Of a stretch of DNA of 64,000 nucleotides, positions 10,701 through 19,100 are shown piece by piece; position 1 is the stretch's first letter; the number at the start of each line of letters is the position of its first letter. Made by a program: the position numbers and the translations under genes. A model generated the notes under the pieces. It was not told the origin of the DNA. It saw nothing but the letters and a program-made list of their open reading frames with translations, and did no database searches. Origin of the DNA: Pycnococcus provasolii (lineage: Eukaryota; Chlorophyta; Pseudoscourfieldiophyceae; Pseudoscourfieldiales; Pycnococcaceae); contig OW568899.1 of NCBI GenBank assembly GCA_938743325.2, positions 186,001 to 250,000 of the forward strand. Reading direction: 5' to 3'.

Positions 10701-11578
10701 ACCTCGCCGTTCGCCTCCTTCTTCGCCTTTTTTTTCGACGTTTCCTTCTTCGCAGCCTCGTGTTCCGCCATCCAGGTCACAGGGTTGTACAGCTGCAGCG
10801 GCTCACCTGGCGGAGGGCCCTTGTCTTCCTCCTCCTCCTCCTCCTCGTCTCCGCTCTCTCTCCACTCTTTGTCCGAACCGCCAGCGTCGGTCGTGTCACG
10901 ATCTGACTGACTTACCTTGAACGGTCGGCTCATCGCCCACGGAATAAAGCGGCGCCTCTGGGCAAGCCTGCGTTGAAGCGTCAGCGAGCCTTCCGGCGGA
11001 CACCCACTCGGAGGCTTGAATGGCTGCCAGAGGATGGGGTGCGGATTCTGCTGCAACACGGATGGCGGTAGGTATGCGTCGTCGCTGCGAGTCGCCAGAG
11101 TGTTGCTTTTGAGAGCGGCGATGTTCATCGCCTTCATCTTCGCCACTTCCGGCGCGAGTGGTTTGTCGTCCTCCTCCACCTCTGGGTCGAACTCACCGTC
11201 ATCGTCGTCGTCGTCGTCGTCGTCGACGGCGTCGGTGCTGCCTTTGCCATCGGCACCGCCGTCACCACTGGCAGGTTGCTTCTCCTTTGCGACTGCCTTC
11301 TCCTCCTTCTCTTTCGCCTTTGCAGCCAATTTCTCCTCCTTTGCCTTCGCCTTTGCAGCCGCCTTCTCCTCCTTCGACATCTCACGTGACTTACGCTCCT
11401 CCTCCTGCTCCTCCCACGCATCGCGCACCTCAGTTACCGAGCGCAGCTTGAACGCACCAGTCCTTTTGTCATAGTTGCACGCGTCGTTCGGGCAGAAGAA
11501 GCCGTCTTCGCCGTAGCTGTCGTCGACGCGCTCCAGGAACTTGGAGTTGCATCGCCAGCACTTGACGCGCATCGCCAA
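7790..11578 (-). CDS. RAD54: RAD54-like SNF2 DNA translocase with N-terminal zinc motif
   Basis: A 1262-residue SNF2 ATPase; RAD54 moves along duplex DNA and works with RAD51 in homologous recombination. Residues 7-34 form a zinc-ribbon-like CWRC...FFCPNDAC. A Lys/Glu coiled stretch and an Asp run follow, then the RAD54-type PPEGSLTLQRRLAQRRRFIP. Helicase motifs: ILADDMGLGKT (about 350), DEAHRLKNG (about 493), LLSGTPMQN, AAGRVWRDGQKK (about 866). The C-terminal HCD-like region with VSFIF supports RAD54 over other SNF2 classes. RAD54 is usually 750-900 residues; the excess is the long N-terminus, acidic runs after the ATPase, and a C-terminal PPKQEK repeat. No intron is visible. Confidence 0.88.
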   Translation of the reverse strand: MAMRVKCWRCNSKFLERVDDSYGEDGFFCPNDACNYDKRTGAFKLRSVTEVRDAWEEQEEERKSREMSKEEKAAAKAKAKEEKLAAKAKEKEEKAVAKEKQPASGDGGADGKGSTDAVDDDDDDDDDGEFDPEVEEDDKPLAPEVAKMKAMNIAALKSNTLATRSDDAYLPPSVLQQNPHPILWQPFKPPSGCPPEGSLTLQRRLAQRRRFIPWAMSRPFKVSQSDRDTTDAGGSDKEWRESGDEEEEEEEDKGPPPGEPLQLYNPVTWMAEHEAAKKETSKKKAKKEANGEVVAEEMVVKPMPPPEDAVELTMDTMISRWLRPHQREGVKFMFECVSGMRRDRGLYDGCGCILADDMGLGKTLQGIALLYTLLNKGIRTSETPMAKRVIIVCPTSLVNNWDAEVNKWLTWDKKVHVKTLPLCESTKSLVMRAISDFIHPQAVHQVMILSYETFRIHHKRFLRCGMKKKDDPAAFLAAARQGGPCAASACDLLICDEAHRLKNGQTATNKALMQLPCRRRVLLSGTPMQNKLDEFYSMVHFTNPGVLGTVSQFRRRYEVAILRGREPDSSDADRKLGSERSAELSHLVKPFILRRTNKVLSDHLPPKVVEIVCVGLTDFQKNLYRKFLETKAMKHALTGKQTMVLSAITTLKKICNHPRLIYDDVVNDSKGQYEELQPFFEQATRAAEQAAAAAAAACAADPNAARGRDQKSKLLKQLLAANRSFQSKYASGRGGKPKPSASVGMLKASLTPGWEMESGKMAVLTKLLDIMRANTDDRVVLVSNYTSALDLFECLCENRNYPYVRLDGSTSIKKRMQLVREFNDPANDQFAFLLSSKAGGCGLNLVGANRLVLFDPDWNPANDKQAAGRVWRDGQKKRVFVYRFVASGSIEEKVFQRQLSKEGLQNMVGQAAEDDAAPAKKTVHDAMDLDGEDSDGEDADDEDVDQQEEEEEEEEEESSEEEEEGKGGDPAKMALSAFSANELKDLFKLDEETWSSTYDSLGQDKSFKPPPPPAPKTEGDEDEENGEEMPAVEVQPAAESMAIVRRPPEDRYVPLSEQVGKPTEDDLSAWGMHYKCHSVPDPAMTAVGYPEVSFIFSCKVDGKPLSEEEKKKEEKANRLHHSAAEKVREQVKLEPPPREYVVKPTAAPPAQPPKREKPEKPGKEAAKTKVKEPAAAPPPAQPPKQEKPAAAPPAQPPKQEKSAAAPPAQPPKQEKPAAAPLAPVATNISDPLSAGAQASKLKLLKRPRPSVVDADSSDSDFE
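7905..8045. repeat. 42-bp tandem repeat inside RAD54-like gene
   Basis: About three near-identical 42-bp units encode 14-residue repeats of the type PAAAPPAQPPKQEK in the C-terminal tail of the RAD54-like protein. A more diverged unit lies near 8100-8150. This is a coding minisatellite in a probably disordered tail. Confidence 0.75.
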
Positions 11579-11902
11579 CGAAGTGTGCGAGAGGCGAGTG
11601 CGCGGAGTGACAGACAGGTTTGAAATTGGGAAGACAGGCGGGGAGGGAAATCAGGGAATGCCTGCTTCGAGGCCAGGCCGCAAAGCAGGAAAACCCCGAA
11701 TATCTCGGGAAAGGAAAGGCTGGCAAAGTAGTCGGGGTTCCACGTGTGCTCCCCAGCTGGAGCCGTGCTTGATAGCGCTCCCTACTATGCGATGGCCCGC
11801 CCAGCATAGGCGGTGGTGCCTGGTGTGAGTGCAGTACCAACTACTACCGGGTAAGAGACGTTGCAAATTTTGGTACGTAAATTTATAAAAATAGTCTACT
11901 CG
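11579..11902. promoter_or_regulatory. Upstream region of the RAD54-like gene
   Basis: A 324-bp gap between two minus-strand genes. It contains AACCCCGAAT at 11692-11701, followed by ATCTCGGG and a further TCGGGGTT about 30 bp on, the same box found in other gene-upstream regions here. Promoter role is inferred from position and recurrence. Confidence 0.4.
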
Positions 11903-13075
11903 TCACAATGAGCCGCACTTCTTCAAGCAGTAGTCGACGCCGTGCTCGAAGTACTCCTCGCGGGAGACCCAAAAGTCGTCGCGGTTCTTCATGATGTCCG
12001 CCAGCACGGCGCCGCCGAGGAACACCATGTGCTTTCGACGAGGCGGATCCTCGATGCGCAGCTTGAACTTCCGAAGGCCCTCCTTCTTCCCGCCGAGAAC
12101 TTTGTCAAGGTACAGCTTCTTCAGGTCGTTCTCCATGCGGCTGGGAATTCCAGGGTACATCGTCGAGCCGCCGCTCATCACCACGTGACTGTACAGCTGC
12201 ATCCTGTTGTCGATGTCCATTTCCTGGCAGCAGTCGAACACAATCTGCGACATGCCGCCGCCCTCGATGCCCACCAAGTCGGGTCGAAACAAGCACTCCG
12301 GCGCCTGAAAGCGCTCCGCCCCAACCTTGATGACGCGCCCGTCAGGCAACGTGTACTGCTGCACGAGGTGCGTTGTCTCCTGCGCAACGCGATTTTCCTG
12401 CTCGAAGTCGTGTGCAACGTAGCACATTTTCTCCTTAATCTGCCTAACCGTGTCGAAGTCGGCCGTGCTGTTAAGGTTGTACCCGCGGCGCTGAAGCAGC
12501 TCGCAGAGGTGGCTGGTGACGTGCCGTCCAGCGACGTTAAGGCGCTTCGTCAAGTGAGGGAAGGAAAAGCCTTGCACGACAGGAACGGCGTGCGTCACGC
12601 CGTCACCGCTGTCGACGACAAGCCCCGTGAGCAGTCCCTGTGCGTAGAGTGTAAGCACCGCCTGTATTTGTATGAAGCATCCCTGGAACCCGTACTTTTC
12701 GAACATCGTTGACAGCATCTTCTCGCGGTTCTTCTTCGGGTTGAGCGGCGGGTCGGTGAGAAGGATGTGGCACTCCTTCGGGTCCACCTGCAGCACGTCG
12801 TTGAAGGTGTGATCCCAGATGAGCCCCATGTCGTCCCAGTCCTGCACGATACCGTTCGTCACTGGGTATGTCACCTCGAGCTGGTGCCGCTGAGCGGCGC
12901 ACTCCGCTCCGACGACGACATCCTTGATGGCCTCCGTGCCAATTTCCTGTTCGTATCGCAGAAGCGGCGTTCCTACCATGCAAGGGAACTGCGCGCGGGG
13001 GAAGTTGTCGCCCGCGAACCCGCACTTGACGAATCCCGTTCCGTTGTCGCACACCACCACCTGTTTCGCGGGCAT
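11903..13075 (-). CDS. ARP2: Actin-related protein 2 (Arp2/3 complex)
   Basis: A 390-residue actin-fold protein matching ARP2 end to end; human ARP2 has 394 residues. Diagnostic stretches: [17 protein letters not shown] at the start, [85 protein letters not shown] and [22 protein letters not shown]2 pairs with ARP3 to form the first two subunits of a new branched actin filament. The ATP-binding phosphate loops (DNGTG and DSGDG) are intact. One exon. Presence of ARP2 argues that the alga keeps the Arp2/3 complex, which several plant and algal lineages have reduced. Confidence 0.95.
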   Translation of the reverse strand: MPAKQVVVCDNGTGFVKCGFAGDNFPRAQFPCMVGTPLLRYEQEIGTEAIKDVVVGAECAAQRHQLEVTYPVTNGIVQDWDDMGLIWDHTFNDVLQVDPKECHILLTDPPLNPKKNREKMLSTMFEKYGFQGCFIQIQAVLTLYAQGLLTGLVVDSGDGVTHAVPVVQGFSFPHLTKRLNVAGRHVTSHLCELLQRRGYNLNSTADFDTVRQIKEKMCYVAHDFEQENRVAQETTHLVQQYTLPDGRVIKVGAERFQAPECLFRPDLVGIEGGGMSQIVFDCCQEMDIDNRMQLYSHVVMSGGSTMYPGIPSRMENDLKKLYLDKVLGGKKEGLRKFKLRIEDPPRRKHMVFLGGAVLADIMKNRDDFWVSREEYFEHGVDYCLKKCGSL

Positions 13076-13418
13076 GCTGGCGAACGAGGCGAGGAGGCCC
13101 GTGTGAGGCGTGTGGGCCCGTTGAGATGACGGTTACCAAAAAAAGCAGGGGAACGGAGATCACGTGAAACGCAGAGGGACCAATATTGTATCCCCGAAAT
13201 ATTACCTCTCGGACCAAAGGCCTAGACCACACAGAAAACGCCTTAAGTCGTGCGCTCCGCCACGGCAAGTGCACGGGTACGTGCCGCGTTCCGTCTCGAG
13301 CCGCGGGCGGAGGCCGTTGTGTACGTGGCGGAGGTGACCAGGTGGGAGACGGTTGGGGTGCACTTGTCGCGCGAGCGTCTTTACAAATTTGTGATTGTCT
13401 GAACGAATTTGTGACGTC
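13076..13418. promoter_or_regulatory. Upstream region of ARP2
   Basis: A 343-bp gap between the minus-strand ARP2 and TMEM107 genes. It contains a CCCCGAAATATTACC box at about 13193-13207 close to the ARP2 start and nothing else that I can interpret. Confidence 0.3.
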
Positions 13419-13942
13419 TCAACCTGCGTAGTCCAGGACGCGGAAGCGGAACACCGCGAGCGCGACGAACGACTCGGCGATAGCGGGGACGAGCGCGAAA
13501 ATGATAAAGCACCACGAATATGTACCAATAGGCCAACCCTGGCTGACAAACAGGCCGACGAGACATGTGCCCAGGAAGTGCGCCAACACCTGCAGCGCAT
13601 TCAAGGCGGGAAAGAAGAATGATGTGCCCGACAGCACGCCAACGAACTGCAAACCGAGACAAATGACCGCCGCATATGCCAAGCCCTCCACCCTGTGATT
13701 ACGTACGTGTGTGCGCGTGTTGGTTAGTGGAATATGAGTTAGTCCGTATGTGTGCTGCTCCTTTCTCCCAAAGCGTGTCGGCTCAACTTCACGTACTCGC
13801 TTCTTGCTCCTGCAAAGTCGTCGGCGCCCGACTTGTGTGCCACGGCTGAAGAGTCGTACAATACGGTCAGCGTGGCAATGAGGTGCGTGACCATAAGCAT
13901 GAAGCGCGCGGGCACCATGGTCTCGTTGGCGGACGCGTACAT
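13419..13942 (-). CDS. TMEM107: TMEM107, ciliary transition-zone membrane protein (two exons)
   Basis: Exon 1 (13942-13797) encodes MYASANETMVPARFMLMVTH and on to a GTACGT donor; exon 2 (13692-13419) follows a CACAG acceptor and encodes GLAYAAVICLGLQFVGVLSG and the last membrane segments. Intron 13693-13796 is 104 bp, and joining in phase 2 gives 139 residues, the length of human TMEM107 (140). Four hydrophobic segments and the (M)VP[AS]RF start match the family. TMEM107 belongs to the MKS module of the transition zone, which gates entry into cilia and flagella. The Met at 13918 (MVPARF) is an alternative start. The intron placement is inferred from frame and splice consensus. Confidence 0.8.
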
Positions 13943-14283
13943 GGCTGAAACCCACTGACGAGTGAAAAATGGAGGACGTCCCTAACCGACGGGGCGACTT
14001 CGGGGACGAACTTGCGCGCGAAAAAAGGCGAAAGGGACATACTTAGAGCTCCTCGCGAGCAAGACCAGCCACTCCACGGGGGATCCCCAGCAGCGATCTC
14101 GCGCCCGTAAAGCAGTTGGCGGTCTGTCATGACGTCACGTGTTTGGTCGGGCAGCGGCCGCGGGCAAGACCGGTGAGCCTTGACGCACAGGCCCTCTGGA
14201 GAGGATATCTCCTGTATCTGATGACGCCCGATCGGCTTTGGCCGCGCGTGCACACACTCCCATCACACGCACTACACAGCGAC

Positions 14284-15507
14284 ATGGTCGGCGTGGCCTT
14301 GCGACTAAGACGCACGCACTGGCGACTCAACGTCGTCGTGGCGCTGTGTGCATCCGCTCTGTGGACGGTGAGTGCATCGGCACAAATAGAAGGGGAGGGT
14401 GGTGGTGAAACCTCTGAGGAGTACCGGCAGTTTATGGCGGTGTTCCAGGACGCGTCAAGATTTGCATCCAGAGGACAGACGGAGGAGGCAGTGGCCGGCT
14501 TTGCGACAGCAGTTGCACTCTTTGAAAAGAGCCGCAAGGATTCGGGAAAGGAGGTCGAGAGGAGCGGTTTCGCGGCGCACGTGTACAACAGCTACGCGCG
14601 CACGCTGGCGGACGCCAACAAGTGGGAGCTTGCAGGCAAGATGTACAACAACGCGGTGCGTGAGGCGGAGGCTAGTCTCAAGAGACACCGTAAACGCGAA
14701 GGAAGCCTGATGTCTTTTGGCGACGGCGAGGCACTCGATCGCTACGACCTCGAGGAACTCGAGAAGGCTATGGAGACCAAGGCGAAGGAAGCGGCGGCGG
14801 CGGTGGCAGCTGACGACACGCCGAAAAAGAAGAAGAAGAAGAAGAAGAACAAAAAGGGTGCTAGCCCATACGAAATTCCGCCGGAGAGTGGGTTGACACA
14901 CGAGGATATGAAGGAGCGTTTCGAACTCGAGCAGGTGCACAGCGCGCATATGGGAATTGCTGCGATGAAGGAGGCACGCGAAGATCTCGAGGGCGCCGTG
15001 GCCAGCTACGAGCGCGCTCGTAAATTTTCTCGCGATCGCGACTCCCTGGCTCGGACTTGCAAGGCACTCGGCGTGCTCCACATGCGCCGCAACGACATGA
15101 ATGGGGCGATGGATATGCTCACGGAGTCGACAGACCTCGTTCCGAACATTCCGAAAGGCAAGAGCAACTTAGCGCTTGTTCAGCACAAGCAAGGCATGTA
15201 CCTCGAGGCGAAGGCGACGTTCCAAGATGCGGTGGAGCTTGAGCCACGCAACGCGAATGTGATTGCCAACTATGGCACGCTTTTGGCGCAGATGGGAAAC
15301 TGGAAGGATGCTCGCGAGGCATTCCACCGCGCGTTGACGGTGGACCCCAGTCACAAGCACGCGTCTACGCAGCTTGCCCAGATTGAGGAGCTGGAATCGA
15401 GCGGCGAGGAGCCCGTGAATGTGTTTGCGCACGTTCCCGAGCCCAAGTTTCGGTCGAAGATGGCGCGCGTGGGTCGCGTCGCGGGCATTCCCGGGTACCG
15501 CACTTGA
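14284..15507 (+). CDS. Secretory-pathway TPR protein
   Basis: A 407-residue protein if started at the ATG at 14284; the frame stays open upstream to 14116, but this Met gives a clean signal peptide (LNVVVALCASALWTVSASAQ). The body is helical with TPR-like units near residues 50-130 and again over the last 170 residues (GKSNLALVQHKQGMYLEAKA, ANYGTLLAQMGNWKDAREAF). A run of nine Lys-rich residues (KKKKKKKKNKK) splits the two blocks. TPRs bind other proteins; a luminal or secreted scaffold role is inferred. The family was not recognised. Divergent from TMEM107 with about 340 bp between starts. Confidence 0.65.
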   Translation: MVGVALRLRRTHWRLNVVVALCASALWTVSASAQIEGEGGGETSEEYRQFMAVFQDASRFASRGQTEEAVAGFATAVALFEKSRKDSGKEVERSGFAAHVYNSYARTLADANKWELAGKMYNNAVREAEASLKRHRKREGSLMSFGDGEALDRYDLEELEKAMETKAKEAAAAVAADDTPKKKKKKKKNKKGASPYEIPPESGLTHEDMKERFELEQVHSAHMGIAAMKEAREDLEGAVASYERARKFSRDRDSLARTCKALGVLHMRRNDMNGAMDMLTESTDLVPNIPKGKSNLALVQHKQGMYLEAKATFQDAVELEPRNANVIANYGTLLAQMGNWKDAREAFHRALTVDPSHKHASTQLAQIEELESSGEEPVNVFAHVPEPKFRSKMARVGRVAGIPGYRT

Positions 15508-16198
15508 CCTCGAGCCTTCCTCGTCCTGCACTCCTGCTATCATCTTGAACAAAGAGGTGGTGACTTAATTTTAGTAACGCACGTATTTATCTTTCTTTTA
15601 TTATATTTAACACTCTGCCGAGCGAGACCCCCCGGCAGCCATCACCTTCCCCTTTAGCCATCACACGAACCCCTTCAGTCCACCCATAATTCATCGTCTT
15701 CACCTTCGCTTCTACAACATCTCTCTGATCACCGCGGTTCGTCATCCACTCATCCTCAAGAAGCACTCAGCACTCCACGTCGTGAAAACTCGTCCAGCGG
15801 CAGTGCTCATCATCATCGTCATTATCATGCTGGCTTGCGCACAACAACACCAACAAAGTCGTGGATGGAGATACGTGTCACGCGGCACAGGTGTGTGGGG
15901 TCGCTTCGCGTTGGATTGGGCTTGAGCAATTTCGCGCGTCTGGAGATTGCGCTCGTCACGCTGAGAAGAACAACGCGGCCGGCCTCGAGCTTCAATCTGA
16001 CTGTTGACGGCTTCCCTCTTGAATGAGTGAGTGAGAACACACTGCTGACTGAGGTGAACAACAGGTATAGATCTAGATCTGTGCGTGCGTGCGTGCGTGC
16101 GTAAAGGAAAGATAGATGCCTGTTCTTTTTTTAAAATAACATACTGCTCTCTTCACTCCCATGCCTCTCCCAAGCCTAAGCCATATTTGTCGTGAAAA
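15508..16198. other. Convergent intergenic region with GTGC microsatellite
   Basis: This 691-bp gap lies between converging genes. It contains AT-rich likely 3' ends and a (GTGC)n microsatellite at 16081-16102. The open frames here look unlike protein. Confidence 0.5.
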
Positions 16199-19100
16199 TT
16201 AGACGTCAAATCCAATCAAGTCGCGTGCCAGCCATCTCAGATAGCCAAGGCTTCCAAATACCTCGCCTTCGTCAAACAGTGCGCGATTCGCCATGCGTGC
16301 ATTCGTCTCCGGCATAAGCAAGTCAAATAGGCGAGCTGGAAAGTAGCCCACCGGCTGCAGCACACGTACATGCGACGTATAAACAGAATGCTTCACACCA
16401 TCAACAATCACAGTATCGTCGTACGTGACCGGTGTGTACATTCCGATCGAAGTCTTGCTCACCACCTTTGTCACAGGTGAAAGCATCTCCTGGCCGTCGC
16501 TTCCATATGCAAAGACATAGTCGCCAACTTCCAGTTGCGAGGCCATCACCTCCTCCGTGGACGTGCACTTCATTCCATTCATGCTCGCGCATCGGAATGT
16601 GTGGTGCCGGCCAGAAAGCGTGCTGCTCCTGCCGCCGTGGTCGCCAAACGTAATGGTAAGAGTCGTCGAATCCTCAGCCGTTGGGTGATGGTGCCCGAAC
16701 GCATACACTCGACTCCAGCGGCCATTTCCACTCATCACCGCGTCTCCAACTCGCAGATGCGACATCGGTACGAGCCGCCCGCTGGTAGATGGACACCACG
16801 ACGATGATGCCTGCGCCGCGTTCGCCGCGTTCTCCTTCTTTGCGCCGTCTTCCGCTTCTCTCACGCACACATTCGCATTGCCTGGGAAACAAGATGAAGG
16901 ATTCTGATCCTCTTTCCACATCAAATAACCGTTCATTTTTGGTTGAGGTCTTGCGGTCATGCCACCTATGATATCACCTTTGTACGTCACTGTCTTTTGT
17001 CTATTGCCAGCGTCATATGTCGTCGTCACGTCAGGTCTCGCAGGCCCATACGCACAGTGTCTGATAGCCTTCGCGACCGCTTTCGCTAATTTGTTTCCAC
17101 CATACTCAAGGTTTTTACCAAATCCTTCAACTTCTAATCGGTGCATCAAGCCGAAGTTGAGCGAATGATTTTCCTTGTCATAATCGGCACGGTCACCGAA
17201 AAATGTATACATTCCCGGGTATGCGGATCGCTTGCAGTAAATTTCTCCCGTGTCTGGTTTCCCTTGCAGTGCACGACGACGTTTACCGCTGTATGCTCGA
17301 CTTCGGTAGTGGTCGCTATCTGCTTCGGGTCCATCTTTATGAGCCGACAGTGGCCAGTAGAACGCACCACCGCCATAGTACCACTCGTTGTACCAGCTCT
17401 CTATCATGTCTCCCGTCACTCGGTAACATGTAGTTTTGTCATAAGCAACACGCTCTTTGAAGAAGTCCGCATAATCTGAGAGACTCCAATTCCCTTTGCG
17501 CATCTCGAGACTGTACTGATAGTCTTGGTACTTTGGCGCGATAAGTCCATCCTTCTTCTGATCGATAGCGTCAAAAATGCTTTCCATGATATCAATGGTT
17601 AATCCATGATCCGCCTCTTTTGTCAGGTAAGTTCCAAAATGTTTTGGTTGTCCAAGCGCTTCGACCTGCAAACCTGGAAGTCCGCGTTGGTCCAATCGAG
17701 CAAAATCGTAGAACATAGGATCCTCCTTATGATAATTTCTGTTATATTTCGTGCCGATTGGTTCTTCCCACTCAAAGTAACAGTCCGCTAGGCTGTAAGA
17801 TCGATCGAACAGAGGATCGTATGTGTCATTTACGCTATATCCTCTTGCTTGCTTGAACATCTCTTTGCCACAATAAGCTTTATCGTTTCCGTACTTGTTC
17901 TGGTCAAAGCAACAATACTTTTTCTCGCCGCTATCGCAGCGAGCTTTCCGGAGCTCGTCTTCCATCGCGTTCAGATAATTGTCTTTGCCAGGATTCCAAT
18001 TATCCCAGAGAGGGTTGGAATATGTCTTCACTGTCTGTGATGACGATGATCCCGATGCTTGATTCGTGAGCGATATGTCATTCGTGGCACAGAATCCCTC
18101 GCACAGTGCACGATCCTCTGTACCTCTTTCCGCTTCGCATTTCGAACACTCAGCAGAATCGCACGAAGCGTAGCATTGAAAGCAGTCCTTGTACTTGACA
18201 CTGGTAGCCTCCAGACATGTGCTCATGATCTTTGTCCAATCTTTTGATATGTCCATCAGGTTTCCAACTCTTGCACCAGCCTTCATGTAAGTTGTCTGAA
18301 AGAAGTTGCAAGAGCACATCTCGTTGAGCACACTAGAGCACTTTATACAGGCGAGATCATCACGAGCATCGCGACAATGCCGGCAAACCGCCTCACTGTC
18401 GCACTGACTCGCTTTGCACTGCGGCATCTCTACTAAATCTGAGCCACAGTTCGTTTCGTAGACATCCTCGCAATCGCAGCCCGTTTTATCCTTGCACGCA
18501 ACGCAAGCACCTGCAGCACATTTGCTTGCACAAATGTCACAGAAATCATAATTCTTGCACGTTGACTCGTCGCATTTCGGAAGCGGAGGAGGAGGTGGTG
18601 GAGCTGGTGGTGGAAGCTTAGGCGCATCCGGAATTGTTTGCTCAGTAGGTTCCTCCTCAACATAATGGATCATAGTCCCGGGCGTATCACCTAATGGTCG
18701 CCAAACGGGCGTTTCGTACACGTTATAGCAAGACCAGAGGAGGCACACCTCGACATACGCACCGCCCTCCACGAACAAGTGATACCCTTTGTCATACATC
18801 TTGGAAGAGCTGCACTCGTCGCCACCCGGTAGGTAGATGAAGGCATCCAATGCGCCCCCCAATGTTCCAGACAGACCTCCGCCCAAGCACTCAACGAAAA
18901 CCTCAAGTGAGAACGACCCCTTGAAAAATTTGCGATTCCTGCATCCATCGATGTTTCCACCGTTTCCACCTGATCCGCAAAATCCTACTGTAAAACCAGC
19001 CTTGCAGAGACCTAAAAAGTCTACCGCAAGTGTAATCTCAATGCAGCCACCACCTTGCACGCAGCCATCATATGCAAGTGGGTCGGAACTCGGGTCATCT

